NCBI RefSeq assembly: GCF_029989365.1
Contig: NZ_JAPRAQ010000023.1
Span: 1-64,000 of the forward strand
Reading direction: 5' to 3'
From: Bradyrhizobium sp. Arg816
GTDB taxonomy: Bacteria; Pseudomonadota; Alphaproteobacteria; Rhizobiales; Xanthobacteraceae
Length of the DNA stretch: 64,000 nt
Shown here one piece after another: positions 7,698-15,960 of this stretch. Position numbers and translations under genes: made by a program. The notes below the pieces were generated by a model. It did no database searches. It worked only from the letters and a program-made list of their open reading frames with translations, and was not told the DNA's origin. The number at the start of each line of letters is the position of its first letter. Position 1 is the first letter of the stretch.

Positions 7698-8080
7698 ATG
7701 GTCGAGCCGACGATCGCGGCTTTCGGCCGGGGCTATAGCGTAGCCGAGATCAGCGGCGACAACGGTCTTGCCGGCTCGCTCGAGCTGCGCTTCGACCAGA
7801 AGCTCAATTTCCGCTACTGGACCGGCTATCAGCTCTACGCCTTTGGCGACGCCGGCGCAGTCTGGAACGATGGCTACCGGCTGAGCGACGGCCTGTCGCT
7901 GACATCGGCCGGAGCCGGCGTGCGTTCTTTCTGCCGGACGATCTTCAAGCCGATCTCGGCGTAGCCGTCCCCTTGAGCTACCGGGCTCCAGACAACGAGC
8001 GCCGCAGCCCACGCTTCCTGTTCACCCTCTCGAGCGCATTCCGGCTCTGCCCCGAGCGCGGCAGGGGCGGCTGCCTCTAG
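7698..8080 (+). pseudogene. TpsB/ShlB-type secretion transporter, C-terminal remnant with frameshift
   Basis: From about 7719 the forward strand encodes the end of an Omp85-type two-partner-secretion barrel (GRGYSVAEISGDNGLAGSLE, then an FGDAGAVWN segment typical of FhaC/ShlB/HecB C-termini). The frame breaks after 7924: losing one base there restores a continuous frame (FFLPDDLQADLGVAVPLSYR) to the TAG at 8080. The 5-prime two thirds (POTRA domains and most of the barrel) are missing. Confidence 0.8.
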
Positions 8081-8228
8081 CTGCCGCGCTCTGAGCAAAC
8101 CCGGCATGCGGCCCTTTTGCGGCCTTGCTCACAGACTTGCCTAAATTTAATCCCGTAACCTGCTCACGATCGCTCGATCCGGGGGCTTCCGGTGACCATT
8201 TTCAGTCGAAAGTGATTGGGACGGAACT

Positions 8229-9059
8229 ATGAAGAGGGTGTTTGCAATCCTGGCTTTTCTCTGCGTGCTCGGCGTCGGCCAGTATTTCGTGGTCAGCCGG
8301 TTCGCGATCCGACATGAGGTTCTGACCCTGTTCGATGCCGCGCGCCAACGGCCGATCTCGGTCGAAATCGCGGTGCGGCGCGACTATGAGACCAAGGCCA
8401 ATCTCGGGCTCTGGAAGCTCCCGCTCGCCATCATCAGCAACGGCAACACCGTCAAGGCGACCGAGTATTCCTTCCTCGCCAACGTGCTTGCGGCGCGCGG
8501 TTATCTCGTTGCCAGCATCCAGCAGGACCTGCCGAGCGATCCGCCGTTGATGACCCATGTCGGTCAGCAATATGTCGGGCGGCGCGAGGTCTATATCCGC
8601 TGCGAGGCGAATATCCTTTTCACCCTGGCCGAACTGAAGCGACGGCAGGAAAACACCGACTACGACCACATCACCCTCGTCGGCCATTCCAACGGTGGCG
8701 ACGTCTCGATGTATGTCGCCCATCAGCACCCGGAGATCGTGTCGAAGGTGATCACGCTCGACAATCTGCGGGTGCCCTTCGTGCTCAGCGACAACCTGAA
8801 GATCTTGTCGTTCCGCTCCAAGGATCCGCATTTCCAGACCGACCCGGGCGTGCTGCCGACGCCTGACGAGGCCAAAGCGCGCGGCATCGACATCGTCCAT
8901 ACCGGTGCTCAGCACACCGAGATGAGCGATCGCGGTCCCGATGCGGTCAAGGAGAAGATCCAGGCGACACTCGACCGCTTCCTGCGTGACAGTGCCAGCA
9001 GCTCGCTCGCACCGGCCGACACCAGAAGCCCTATGATCATGAATCCCGGCGACTACTAG
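8229..9059 (+). CDS. Alpha/beta hydrolase with N-terminal membrane anchor or signal
   Basis: 276 residues. Residues 1-22 form a signal/anchor. The nucleophile elbow GHSNGG sits near residue 157, preceded by an oxyanion-type loop (IISNGN) and followed by a candidate Asp and a His in HTGAQHTEM. The fold fits a periplasmic or membrane-anchored esterase/lipase-like hydrolase. Stand-alone gene; no pathway context. Confidence 0.75.
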   Translation: MKRVFAILAFLCVLGVGQYFVVSRFAIRHEVLTLFDAARQRPISVEIAVRRDYETKANLGLWKLPLAIISNGNTVKATEYSFLANVLAARGYLVASIQQDLPSDPPLMTHVGQQYVGRREVYIRCEANILFTLAELKRRQENTDYDHITLVGHSNGGDVSMYVAHQHPEIVSKVITLDNLRVPFVLSDNLKILSFRSKDPHFQTDPGVLPTPDEAKARGIDIVHTGAQHTEMSDRGPDAVKEKIQATLDRFLRDSASSSLAPADTRSPMIMNPGDY

Positions 9060-9364
9060 CCGGGCCCGCTTTGCGGCAGATCAAGGCAGCTCCAGGCTGG
9101 CAACGATAGCAAGGGCCTCACCATCCCGGAGAGGCACGTGTCGCACTCCCCCGAAAGCCTTCTTACGAAACGTCTCGACACGGCAAGCCTTGGCCTGCCG
9201 GCTGCGAGGACATCGGCATTCGCGCGTCATCTCTATCGTGCAACCCGCAAGCTGCTCCGGTCGATCATCGCCCGCATCGATCTCTCGCAATTTCCGGGAT
9301 CGTGCTGCGGCTGAGCGCGGCGTCACGCAGGATCAATTTGCGGGCACGCGGCGCACACCGGAAC
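9060..9364. other. Gap without convincing gene
   Basis: About 305 bases between the hydrolase and the phasin end. A reverse-strand frame (9081-9326) exists but lacks a ribosome site and a recognisable pattern, so it is not called. Confidence 0.4.
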
Positions 9365-9706
9365 TCAGGACTTTCCTTTGCCGGGCTGCATGAAACTGCC
9401 GGTCATCTGGCGCATGTGGTCGCCGGCGCTGGTGAACTGGCTGCGCAGGAAGTCGGACTGGATTCGCATCGCTTCCTGAAGGTCGGTGGCATGCACGAGC
9501 TTGCGCGCGTGCTCGAACGCCGACTTCATGTTCTGCTCGGTGAACGCGAGCGCCTGCTTGGACACTTCGGTACCCGCTCCGGGAACCGACGTCATCGATT
9601 TGGTGGCAGCTTCGAAAAACATGCCGAATGCCTGTTCCGCCTGGTCGATCGTCTTTTCGGCTAGGTCGCGCAGTTCGGCTGGGACTTCGAGCTTCGGTTC
9701 GATCAT
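9365..9706 (-). CDS. Phasin family protein
   Basis: 113 residues, nearly all helical, with the phasin pattern (AEKTIDQAEQAFGMFFEAA, then EHARKLVHATDLQEAMRIQ and a SDFLRSQ segment). Phasins coat polyhydroxyalkanoate granules. The second of two nearby ATGs (9706) is preferred, 7 bases after GGAGGAG. No PHA synthase or depolymerase is adjacent. Confidence 0.85.
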   Translation of the reverse strand: MIEPKLEVPAELRDLAEKTIDQAEQAFGMFFEAATKSMTSVPGAGTEVSKQALAFTEQNMKSAFEHARKLVHATDLQEAMRIQSDFLRSQFTSAGDHMRQMTGSFMQPGKGKS

Positions 9707-9852
9707 GGTCATACTCCTCCCCTTTTTCCCAACTGAATACCACACTTGCCGCACCGCATTCCAGCGGCAGCCTGGGGGACAAACGTCGCCCGGGCGGTCC
9801 GGCTCCGGCAGGAAAACGAGGGACGAGGCGTAAGGCCGGCGCGCGGCCGGGG

Positions 9853-10038
9853 TCAGGACAGGGGGTGCTCGGGACGGGTTTCTTCGGTGCCGAGGTCTTC
9901 GACCAGCTTGATCACCTCGAAACGCTGTCGAGGCGCGAGCTTCAGGAACGCGCGAAGCAGACGCAGACTTTCAACGGTGCTGCTTGCAGGCGCGCCGAGC
10001 TTAAGGTGCAGTTCAGCCGCGAAATTGAGGTTTTTCAT
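9853..10038 (-). CDS. Small hypothetical protein
   Basis: 61 residues from MKNLNFAAEL to a C-terminal EETRPEHPLS. Mostly helical, with RLLRAFLKLAPRQRFEVIKL in the middle, which looks like a small regulatory or partner-binding helix pair. Start set at the internal Met with AGGTGCG upstream. Not recognised. Confidence 0.55.
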   Translation of the reverse strand: MKNLNFAAELHLKLGAPASSTVESLRLLRAFLKLAPRQRFEVIKLVEDLGTEETRPEHPLS

Positions 10039-10726
10039 CTCGCACCTATGACAAGCATCGGCCCTCGTAATCAGACGTCGAGGTCTCGCTCGAGAACCGA
10101 ACACCATGACCGGACGCCATGGTGCCCCTGAGATCTCGGCAGGGGCACCCGGTGGGTTAACACGCCGAACCACATGTCCACACGGACTGGCTCAACCAAA
10201 CAGGTTGCAATTATGTCAAGAAACAACCCTTCCGGCAAGCCCAACCGTCGCCGTAGCGATGCTTCGTCCGCATCGCAGCACGGCAATTCCGGATAACAGG
10301 ATTATGGACCGTCGTCACCCACCTGCGTCAAGAAGCGGCATCACTCACGCACACGGCCTCGATCGCTGTCAATCGGTGCGGCGTTTCGCCGTGTTTCTGG
10401 TGTGAACGAGGTCAGATTGAAGTTTCTTCAGCGCATACACGTAATTGGCGAGTCCGACCGCGGCGGTTGTATCGTCAACGGAATGAACGTCGAGCCTCGC
10501 AGCCGGCCTGCAGCGTCTTGATCCGTCCGCCAGTGAAGCCCCCTTGGGCTGCTCGGCTTGGACGCGGTTCCCCCACCAGAGTTTATCGGTCCGAAAATAT
10601 CTCCGCCAATGAACCGTCGTTCAAGGCTGAACGACCAAGCGGTTGCGAAGCGGCCACGCAGACCACGGGCGCCATGGCTGACGGACTTCTTGATTCGGGC
10701 GCGCCTCAGCACCAAAGGACGACAGC
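10039..10726. other. Long gap with possible gene remnant
   Basis: About 690 bases without a confident gene. On the reverse strand near 10400-10490 a short stretch (TTAAVGLANYVYALKKLQSD) ends at a stop and reads like a protein C-terminus, but the frame is broken upstream, suggesting decay. Otherwise nothing recognised. Confidence 0.35.
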
Positions 10727-11083
10727 ATGCTTTCCCGCTGCGATCTCATCAAGGGCGGCGCGGTCGCGCTTCTCACCCTCTCGATACAAGGCGCATGGGC
10801 GCAGGAGACCAGGATGAATCTGTTCAAGATCGTCACCATCAAGGACGAAATCGTCGTCGGATTGTCGGCGCAGGAGCTCCAGGCGCTTGGCGGCAATGAT
10901 GCAAGCGCGGTTGCGCACGCGCTGGCGCAGAAGGGCGATCTCACGGTCTGGCAGTACAACGTGCATCGCGGCCCGAACGGCGAATTGCAACAGGCGCCGA
11001 CCGTTAAGATCGGGCTCTTGGCCAACGCGTCTCTCCGTGTCGAGCCCTACACGACGCCCTACCAGATCGTGCCGCATCCGTAA
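10727..11083 (+). CDS. Secreted hypothetical protein
   Basis: 118 residues with a signal peptide ending at QGAWAQ (about residue 26). The mature domain includes KIVTIKDEIVVGLSAQEL and a C-terminal beta-rich part (LRVEPYTTPYQIVPHP). No known motif. Likely periplasmic. Stand-alone gene, convergent with the next one. Confidence 0.65.
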   Translation: MLSRCDLIKGGAVALLTLSIQGAWAQETRMNLFKIVTIKDEIVVGLSAQELQALGGNDASAVAHALAQKGDLTVWQYNVHRGPNGELQQAPTVKIGLLANASLRVEPYTTPYQIVPHP

Positions 11084-11132
11084 CAAGCGGCCCGGGCGCG
11101 CCTGCGGCGAGATCGCAGGCGCGCCACTACTC

Positions 11133-11705
11133 TCAACGCTGCTTGGCGCGCTGAGCCCCGCCTTCAGTCGCAAAGCCGTAGATCAGCGCCAGCCGGTCCA
11201 GGCATTCGCGAAAGCGCCGTGCGAAATAGTCGTTCCAGCGCTGGGTACGGACAGCCCGCCGCTCCCCGATCTGATCCATGGTCAGCCCCAGCACCAGGAC
11301 GTCGTGCACCAGCGCGGCGCCATCGGTACCGAGTTCGCGCTCGACCCGGTTCAGGCGCAGCACAGCCTGGCGCTGGTCCTCGGTGACGGGCTCGCGCGAG
11401 CGCGTGCCATCGACATATTCGCGCGTCGGGTCTACCGCCTGGGGCCCGCGCTCCGCCCTCTCCCAGTCGTTCTGGAAGGCGCGCCCGCCGCGATACTGCG
11501 CCTCATCGATCTGGTGATGCGCGTGCAACCGGCCGAGCGGATCGCCGCGGACCGAGCGGACGGCGACGATCTTCTCGCCGGCATCAAGCGCCAGCGGATT
11601 GTCGACCTCGACCTCCGCCACCTCGGCATTGAACGGCACCTCGCGCGATCGCCGATCGTAGATTCCAGTCAATCTGTAGGACTTGTTGCGTCGTAGACGT
11701 TCCAC
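11133..11705 (-). CDS. Hypothetical protein of phage/regulatory type (DUF6456-like?)
   Basis: 190 residues. The pattern QYRGGRAFQNDWERAERG followed by IDP/VDP-type VDG residues and a C-terminal helical region with a possible helix-turn-helix (LVLGLTMDQIGERR) is reminiscent of DUF6456-class proteins found with phage-type regulators; that link is tentative. GTG start with GAGGAG 8 bases upstream. It follows the GcrA-like gene by 38 bases and is probably co-transcribed with it. Confidence 0.55.
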   Translation of the reverse strand: MERLRRNKSYRLTGIYDRRSREVPFNAEVAEVEVDNPLALDAGEKIVAVRSVRGDPLGRLHAHHQIDEAQYRGGRAFQNDWERAERGPQAVDPTREYVDGTRSREPVTEDQRQAVLRLNRVERELGTDGAALVHDVLVLGLTMDQIGERRAVRTQRWNDYFARRFRECLDRLALIYGFATEGGAQRAKQR

Positions 11706-11743
11706 TCGGATACTCCTCGCAAATTGAAAGAACAGCGGTCCCG

Positions 11744-12274
11744 TCAGGCGGCAGAGATCAGCCTCAGGACGACAGGACCGGCGGCGCGAGCGGACGCAGC
11801 CTCAGACCTTCGCGTCAGGCGGGCATGCGGCGAGCAATAGCTGGAGCCCGGCTGGCGCGGATGGCCGCAGAAGGCGATCCCCTCCCCGTCCTTGTCGCCA
11901 CCATAGGGATAGCGGCAGTCGTCGCGCCCGAGTTCGCCCAGCGCGACCAGTCGGGGCTGGACGCCGACACAGCGCAACTTGACCCGCGCGGGTTTCATTG
12001 CGGATTTCGGCGGAAAGTTCAGGTTCGGCACCGCCGGACGGGGCGGCCCGATGAGACAGGCTCCTGACGGCAAGGACGGCACGATCGATGGACTCGTCAT
12101 CCGCGCCGGTGCCGCGAGTCCCAGCCGCTTGGCGCGGCCGGCCACCGCGTTGCGTGTGTAAGCCGTTCCAAACCTTCCGTTTATCTGTCTTCCGATCTCC
12201 GCATAAGACATCCCCCTGAGAAAATAGTCGCGAAGCGCGTCGGAGTGCTCCGACGGCCAATGACCCGGTTCCAT
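11744..12274 (-). CDS. GcrA-family cell-cycle regulator paralogue
   Basis: 176 residues. The N-terminus (WPSEHSDALRDYFLRGMSYA followed by EIGRQIN and TRNAVAGRAKRLGL) is the GcrA DNA-binding domain; the C-terminus keeps the Cys/His pattern (CRYPYGG, FCGHP, YCSPHARL) of the sigma70-interacting part. GcrA controls methylation-sensitive promoters in alphaproteobacteria. This copy sits beside an S24-type repressor and a phage-like hypothetical, so it is more likely an accessory paralogue than the housekeeping copy. Confidence 0.8.
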   Translation of the reverse strand: MEPGHWPSEHSDALRDYFLRGMSYAEIGRQINGRFGTAYTRNAVAGRAKRLGLAAPARMTSPSIVPSLPSGACLIGPPRPAVPNLNFPPKSAMKPARVKLRCVGVQPRLVALGELGRDDCRYPYGGDKDGEGIAFCGHPRQPGSSYCSPHARLTRRSEAASARAAGPVVLRLISAA

Positions 12275-12386
12275 GCTGCTGTCCTGTGATGCGCCTCCTC
12301 CGATCGCTCGATCGCGAGGCGGAGCCTACATTCCGGTATTCCGAAGCAACTGTCAAGCGACAATTCTGATATTCATAATTGCATCA

Positions 12387-12403
12387 ATTCCGAATTTCGG
12401 ATT
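12387..12403. promoter_or_regulatory. Candidate operator of the S24 repressor (autoregulation)
   Basis: ATTCCG-AATTT-CGGATT: imperfect inverted repeat with 5-base spacer, 38 bases before the repressor start codon. It has the same architecture as the perfect site downstream at 13056-13074. Two ATTCCG half-sites also occur at 12330-12335 and 12338-12343 on the side of the divergent GcrA-like gene. Confidence 0.55.
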
Positions 12404-12440
12404 ACAAGAGGCGGGACGATGGGCAATCGAGGGAATCACC

Positions 12441-13049
12441 ATGTTGGACGTTGCAATGATCGAGCGGGGCCTGGAGAAGACGGGCAAGAGCAAGGGCGGC
12501 CTGGCGGCGGCCATGGGCGTGCGGCCCGGCGCGGTGTCGGAGATCCTGGGCGGCGAGCGCCTGGTGAAGGCGTCTGAAATCATTCCGATCATGGAATATC
12601 TTGAGCTCAATCTCGCGCCGATCATGGGCCGCGTCGGGGCCGGCGCTGTGATCGAGCCCGATTATGAACAGGTTCCCCCTGAAGGCCTCGGCGATATCGC
12701 GCTGCCGTTCCCGATCATGGAAGAGACCGTCGCTTTCGAGATCGTCGGCGATTCGATGCTGCCTAAATACGAGAGCGGCGACGTGATCGTCGTCTACAAG
12801 GACCAGCGCCATCCACTGTCGAGCTTCTACGGCGAAGAGGCCGTGGTCCGGCTCAAGACCGGCGAGCGTTATTTGAAGACCATCGAACGGGGCAAGTCGC
12901 CCTCCGTCGTCAACCTCACCAGCTTCAACGCCAAGCCGATCGTCGGCGTCAAGCTCGAGTGGGTCGGCGAGATCTGCCTGTCCATGCCCAAGGGCCAGCT
13001 CGAGCGGCTGCGCGCCAAGTCAGCACGCCCTCGCAAGAAGAGCAAATAG
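12441..13049 (+). CDS. XRE-type transcriptional repressor with S24 (LexA/CI-like) peptidase domain
   Basis: 202 residues. An N-terminal helix-turn-helix (SKGGLAAAMGVRPGAVSEIL) is joined to a C-terminal S24 domain with the Ser of GDSMLPKYESGD and the Lys of RYLKTIERG as the likely Ser-Lys dyad. Such repressors self-cleave on stress signalling. The start at 12441 follows a GAGGGA site; upstream coding in the longer frame is not protein-like. Matching inverted repeats flank the gene, supporting autoregulation and control of the next gene. Confidence 0.85.
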   Translation: MLDVAMIERGLEKTGKSKGGLAAAMGVRPGAVSEILGGERLVKASEIIPIMEYLELNLAPIMGRVGAGAVIEPDYEQVPPEGLGDIALPFPIMEETVAFEIVGDSMLPKYESGDVIVVYKDQRHPLSSFYGEEAVVRLKTGERYLKTIERGKSPSVVNLTSFNAKPIVGVKLEWVGEICLSMPKGQLERLRAKSARPRKKSK

Positions 13050-13055
13050 GGGCCT

Positions 13056-13108
13056 ATTTCCGTTTTTCGGAAATAACCCTTGACTTAGTTCTGTTTTTCG
13101 GAAATACT
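13056..13108 (+). promoter_or_regulatory. Promoter with two repressor-like operators
   Basis: Perfect inverted repeat ATTTCCG-TTTTT-CGGAAAT (13056-13074) and a second site at 13087-13105 with the same TTTTT-CGGAAAT right half but a degenerate left half; centres are 31 bases apart, about three helical turns. TTGACT (13080-13085) and AATACT (13103-13108), separated by 17 bases, look like a sigma70 promoter lying between and within the operators. The target would be the gene at 13149. Confidence 0.6.
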
Positions 13109-13148
13109 CTGCCGCGCTCCCGACTACGGAGCGCGGCAGGATCGTTTC

Positions 13149-13424
13149 ATGCAGTATTTCGTCGTGATGATCGACTATGGGCGGCGCGGACGCGAGGCGG
13201 TCGTCGATCCCGAAATCACAAGGCGCGAGGTCATCTCCCGCGTCGCTTCGGGTGAGTATCGAAACATCTCGTTCATCCACGAAATCGCGGAGAATGCGGT
13301 GGAGGACGTGACCGCGGCCATCCTGACCGAGGCCGCCCTCCCCCAGATTCCGCCTGAAGAAGTCGACCTCCAGGCGATCCGCCTCGATCACGCCCGCGAC
13401 CTGCGCAAGCACGAGAAGACGTGA
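13149..13424 (+). CDS. Small hypothetical protein under S24-repressor-like operators
   Basis: 91 residues: an N-terminal beta strand (MQYFVVMIDYGRRGREAVV), a helix with ITRREVISRVASGEY, and a charged C-terminal helix. No known domain recognised. Its promoter carries two sites like the one before the adjacent repressor, so it is probably part of that repressor's regulon. Ends just before an 8-bp hairpin shared with the convergent oxidoreductase gene. Confidence 0.65.
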   Translation: MQYFVVMIDYGRRGREAVVDPEITRREVISRVASGEYRNISFIHEIAENAVEDVTAAILTEAALPQIPPEEVDLQAIRLDHARDLRKHEKT

Positions 13425-13445
13425 CGCAGGCCCAAACGGCCTGCG
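13425..13445. terminator. Hairpin between convergent genes
   Basis: CGCAGGCC / GGCCTGCG perfect 8-bp stem with CAAAC loop, in the 39-base space between two convergent stops. No T-run follows on either side, so it may act as a bidirectional but weak or Rho-assisted terminator. Confidence 0.55.
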
Positions 13446-13463
13446 CCACTGCCCGGTCAGAGA

Positions 13464-14438
13464 TCACACCGTGAGAACGGTCGACCCCGTGGTCTTGCGC
13501 GCGGCGAGGTCGGCATGCGCCTTGGCGGCATCCTTCAGCGGGTACGTCTGGTGCACCTCGATCTTGACCGCGGCGGACTTCACAACGTCGAACAGCTCGT
13601 TGGCCATCGCGACCAGGGCCTCGCGCTTGGCAGCGTAGGTGAACAGCGTCGGACGGGTGACGTAGAGCGAGCCCTTCTGCGCGAGCAGGCCGAGATTGAG
13701 CGGCTCGACAGCGCCGGAGGACGCACCAAACAGCGCGGCAACACCGAGCGGCGCAAGACAATCCAGCGACTTCAGGAACGTATCCTTGCCGACGGAATCA
13801 TAGACCACCGGCACCTTCTTGCCGCCCGTGATCTCGTCCACGCGCTTCACGAAATCCTCGCGCGTATAGATGATCACATGATCGCAGCCATGTGCCTTGG
13901 CGAGCTTTGCCTTCTCGTCGCTGCTGACGGTGCCGATCACTGTCGCGCCGAGATGTTTTGCCCACTGGCTCAGGATCAGGCCAACGCCGCCGGCCGCGGC
14001 ATGAAGCAGGATGGTGTCGCCGGCCTTCACGCGATAGGTCTGCCGGATCAGGTATTGGGTGGTGAGCCCCTTCAGCATCATGGCCGCCGCGGTCTTGTCG
14101 TCGACACCATCAGGCAGCTTCAACAACCGGTCGGCCGGGATCAGCCGCGCCTCGGAATAGGCACCGAGCGGCGATGCGCCATAGGCGACGCGATCGCCCG
14201 GCTTCAGATTGGTGACACCCGAGCCGACTTCCTCGACGATTCCGGCCGCCTCGCTGCCAAGACCGCTCGGCAATTGTGCCGGATACACGCCCGAGCGATT
14301 GTAGATGTCGACGAAGTTGAGACCGACGGCTGTGTGGCGGATGCGCGCCTCGCCAGGTCCGGGCTTCCCGACGCTGACCTCCTCCCAGACCAGGACTTCA
14401 GGACCGCCGGTCTTGTGAAAGCGAATGGCATGCGTCAT
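13464..14438 (-). CDS. NADPH:quinone oxidoreductase (zeta-crystallin type)
   Basis: 324 residues, the usual length for QorA-like medium-chain reductases without structural zinc. Residues 1-120 form the GroES-like domain (GSEAAGIVEEVGSGV), followed by the Rossmann domain with AAAGGVGLILSQWAK as the NADPH-binding loop. Reduces quinones with NADPH in the cytoplasm. Stand-alone gene; no visible redox regulator next to it. Confidence 0.88.
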   Translation of the reverse strand: MTHAIRFHKTGGPEVLVWEEVSVGKPGPGEARIRHTAVGLNFVDIYNRSGVYPAQLPSGLGSEAAGIVEEVGSGVTNLKPGDRVAYGASPLGAYSEARLIPADRLLKLPDGVDDKTAAAMMLKGLTTQYLIRQTYRVKAGDTILLHAAAGGVGLILSQWAKHLGATVIGTVSSDEKAKLAKAHGCDHVIIYTREDFVKRVDEITGGKKVPVVYDSVGKDTFLKSLDCLAPLGVAALFGASSGAVEPLNLGLLAQKGSLYVTRPTLFTYAAKREALVAMANELFDVVKSAAVKIEVHQTYPLKDAAKAHADLAARKTTGSTVLTV

Positions 14439-14664
14439 GGGCGTTGCTCCCTTATTGTTGCCGTGAAGGTCCGTGGAAAACGGATCGGCCCCTGAAATAG
14501 GAATTTGGTCGGCCCGTTACAGTACAGAGACGTAACAAGAATGTCACAGCGAACGACAAAGGCCCGCTGTTCCGCCTCTGTTCGAAAGAGTTGATGACGG
14601 CTCCGGGGCAACGGGCAGTAGCGTTTGCACGGGGTTTGGTGGTCGCCTGCGAAGGAGAGCCGAG

Positions 14665-14862
14665 ATGCCAGCTTATGTACAGCATCATCAGGACATCGAA
14701 ATCGCGCCTGTAATTTGCCCTGCCTGCATGGGGTTCCTGCCGATGTATGTTCGCGAGGTCGAACCGCATTGGGGGCTTGCCAAGATCGACTTCGTCTATG
14801 AATGCGCGGACTGCGGGGCCGAAGTCCGGCAGACCATCCGCAAGCCGGACCTGCGGCACTGA
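14665..14862 (+). CDS. Small zinc-ribbon-like protein
   Basis: 65 residues with two CxxC pairs (CPAC near residue 18 and CADC near residue 48), spaced as in a zinc ribbon. GGAGAGCCGAG precedes the ATG. Probably a metal-binding small protein; function unknown. It precedes the MoxR/vWA operon by 145 bases, but the intervening hairpin leader suggests separate control. Confidence 0.7.
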   Translation: MPAYVQHHQDIEIAPVICPACMGFLPMYVREVEPHWGLAKIDFVYECADCGAEVRQTIRKPDLRH

Positions 14863-14930
14863 CCGCCGTCGGCGTCCCCCTCAAGTATTTGCGTTAGGCG
14901 GAAAAAACGCCGTCCGCGCGGGTCTGTTGC

Positions 14931-14998
14931 CTCCCAAACGAGGCTTGTTCTTTGCCGGGAACGCAGGCAGAACAAGCCTCAAGCAAGACCTTTGGGAG
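14931..14998 (+). promoter_or_regulatory. Nested hairpin leader that pairs with the moxR ribosome site
   Basis: Two nested perfect inverted repeats: outer CTCCCAAA (14931-14938) with TTTGGGAG (14991-14998), inner GAGGCTTGTTCT (14940-14951) with AGAACAAGCCTC (14969-14980), with further pairing possible in the 17-base loop. The outer right arm contains GGGAG, the only good ribosome site for the GTG start at 15008. The folded form would hide it, so this is a candidate cis-acting RNA switch, thermometer or protein-binding leader. Confidence 0.6.
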
Positions 14999-15007
14999 CG
15001 CCCATTC

Positions 15008-15955
15008 GTGGCTGAACAGAAGGCCTCGACCTCGATCGAGGCAGTGGAGAGCGGCCTCGCCGCGCAAGGCTATATCGCGAGCCGGCAGATCGCGACCGCC
15101 GTCTATTTGTCGCAGCAGATCGAGAAGCCGATCCTGGTCGAAGGCCCCGCGGGCGTCGGCAAGACCGAGCTTGCCAAGGCCATTGCTGCCTGGCGCGGCA
15201 TGAAGATGATCCGCCTGCAGTGTTACGAAGGCCTCGACGAGGCCAAGGCGCTCTACGAGTGGAAATACGCAAAACAGCTTCTCTACACCCAGATCCTCAA
15301 GGACAAGCTCGGCGAAGTCCTCGGCGGTGCGCAGACGCTGCACGCGGCGCTCGAGCAGCTCCATGATTTCGGTGACGTCTTCTTCTCCAAGGAGTTCGTC
15401 GAGCCGCGGCCGCTGCTCCAGGCGCTGGAGCAGCCCGGCGGTTGCGTGCTGCTGATCGACGAGATCGACAAGTCGGATGCCGAGTTCGAATCGCTGCTGT
15501 TGGAAATCCTCTCCGATTTCCAGGTCACGATCCCCGAGCTCGGCACGGTCTCGGCGATCACGCCGCCGACGGTGATCCTCACCTCCAACAGCGAGCGTGA
15601 CCTCGGCGACGCCCTGAAGCGGCGCTGCCTGCATCTGCATATCGGCTTCCCCGAGCAGCGGCTCGAAGAACGCATCGTCGAGAGCCGCGTCTCCGGCATC
15701 TCGCAGGCGCTGCGCCGGCAGATGGTCGGCTTCATCCACGAGATCCGCTCGCTCGACCTGAAGAAGCTGCCCTCGGTCAGCGAGACCATCGACTGGGCGC
15801 GCGTCCTGGTTCTACTTCAGGCTACGGAGCTCGATACGGAGATCGTCAAGGACACGCTCAACGTGCTCCTGAAATACGAGGCCGACATCGAGGCAGCAAC
15901 GCCGCAAGTTACGACCTTCATTGCCAAGGCAGCACGATCCAACGTCTTCGGTTGA
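15008..15955 (+). CDS. MoxR-family AAA+ ATPase (CoxD-like)
   Basis: 315 residues from GTG at 15008. Walker A GPAGVGKTE (about residues 47-55), Walker B LLIDEIDKSD, sensor-1 region LTSNSERDLGDALKRRC. MoxR ATPases pair with von Willebrand A proteins to insert cofactors or remodel protein complexes; the closest style is CoxD/CoxE of CO-dehydrogenase maturation. The vWA partner follows 5 bases later. No molybdenum hydroxylase is adjacent, though a xanthine dehydrogenase lies 22 kb away. Confidence 0.85.
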   Translation: MAEQKASTSIEAVESGLAAQGYIASRQIATAVYLSQQIEKPILVEGPAGVGKTELAKAIAAWRGMKMIRLQCYEGLDEAKALYEWKYAKQLLYTQILKDKLGEVLGGAQTLHAALEQLHDFGDVFFSKEFVEPRPLLQALEQPGGCVLLIDEIDKSDAEFESLLLEILSDFQVTIPELGTVSAITPPTVILTSNSERDLGDALKRRCLHLHIGFPEQRLEERIVESRVSGISQALRRQMVGFIHEIRSLDLKKLPSVSETIDWARVLVLLQATELDTEIVKDTLNVLLKYEADIEAATPQVTTFIAKAARSNVFG

Positions 15956-15960
15956 CGCCG

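Noticed and set aside
9081..9326. 81-codon reverse-strand frame near the phasin gene
   Set aside because: No ribosome site or recognisable pattern; only the last residues look protein-like, so evidence is insufficient.
11133..13424. Complete prophage
   Set aside because: The GcrA-like, phage-like and S24-repressor genes hint at phage ancestry, but there is no integrase, structural gene or attachment site nearby.
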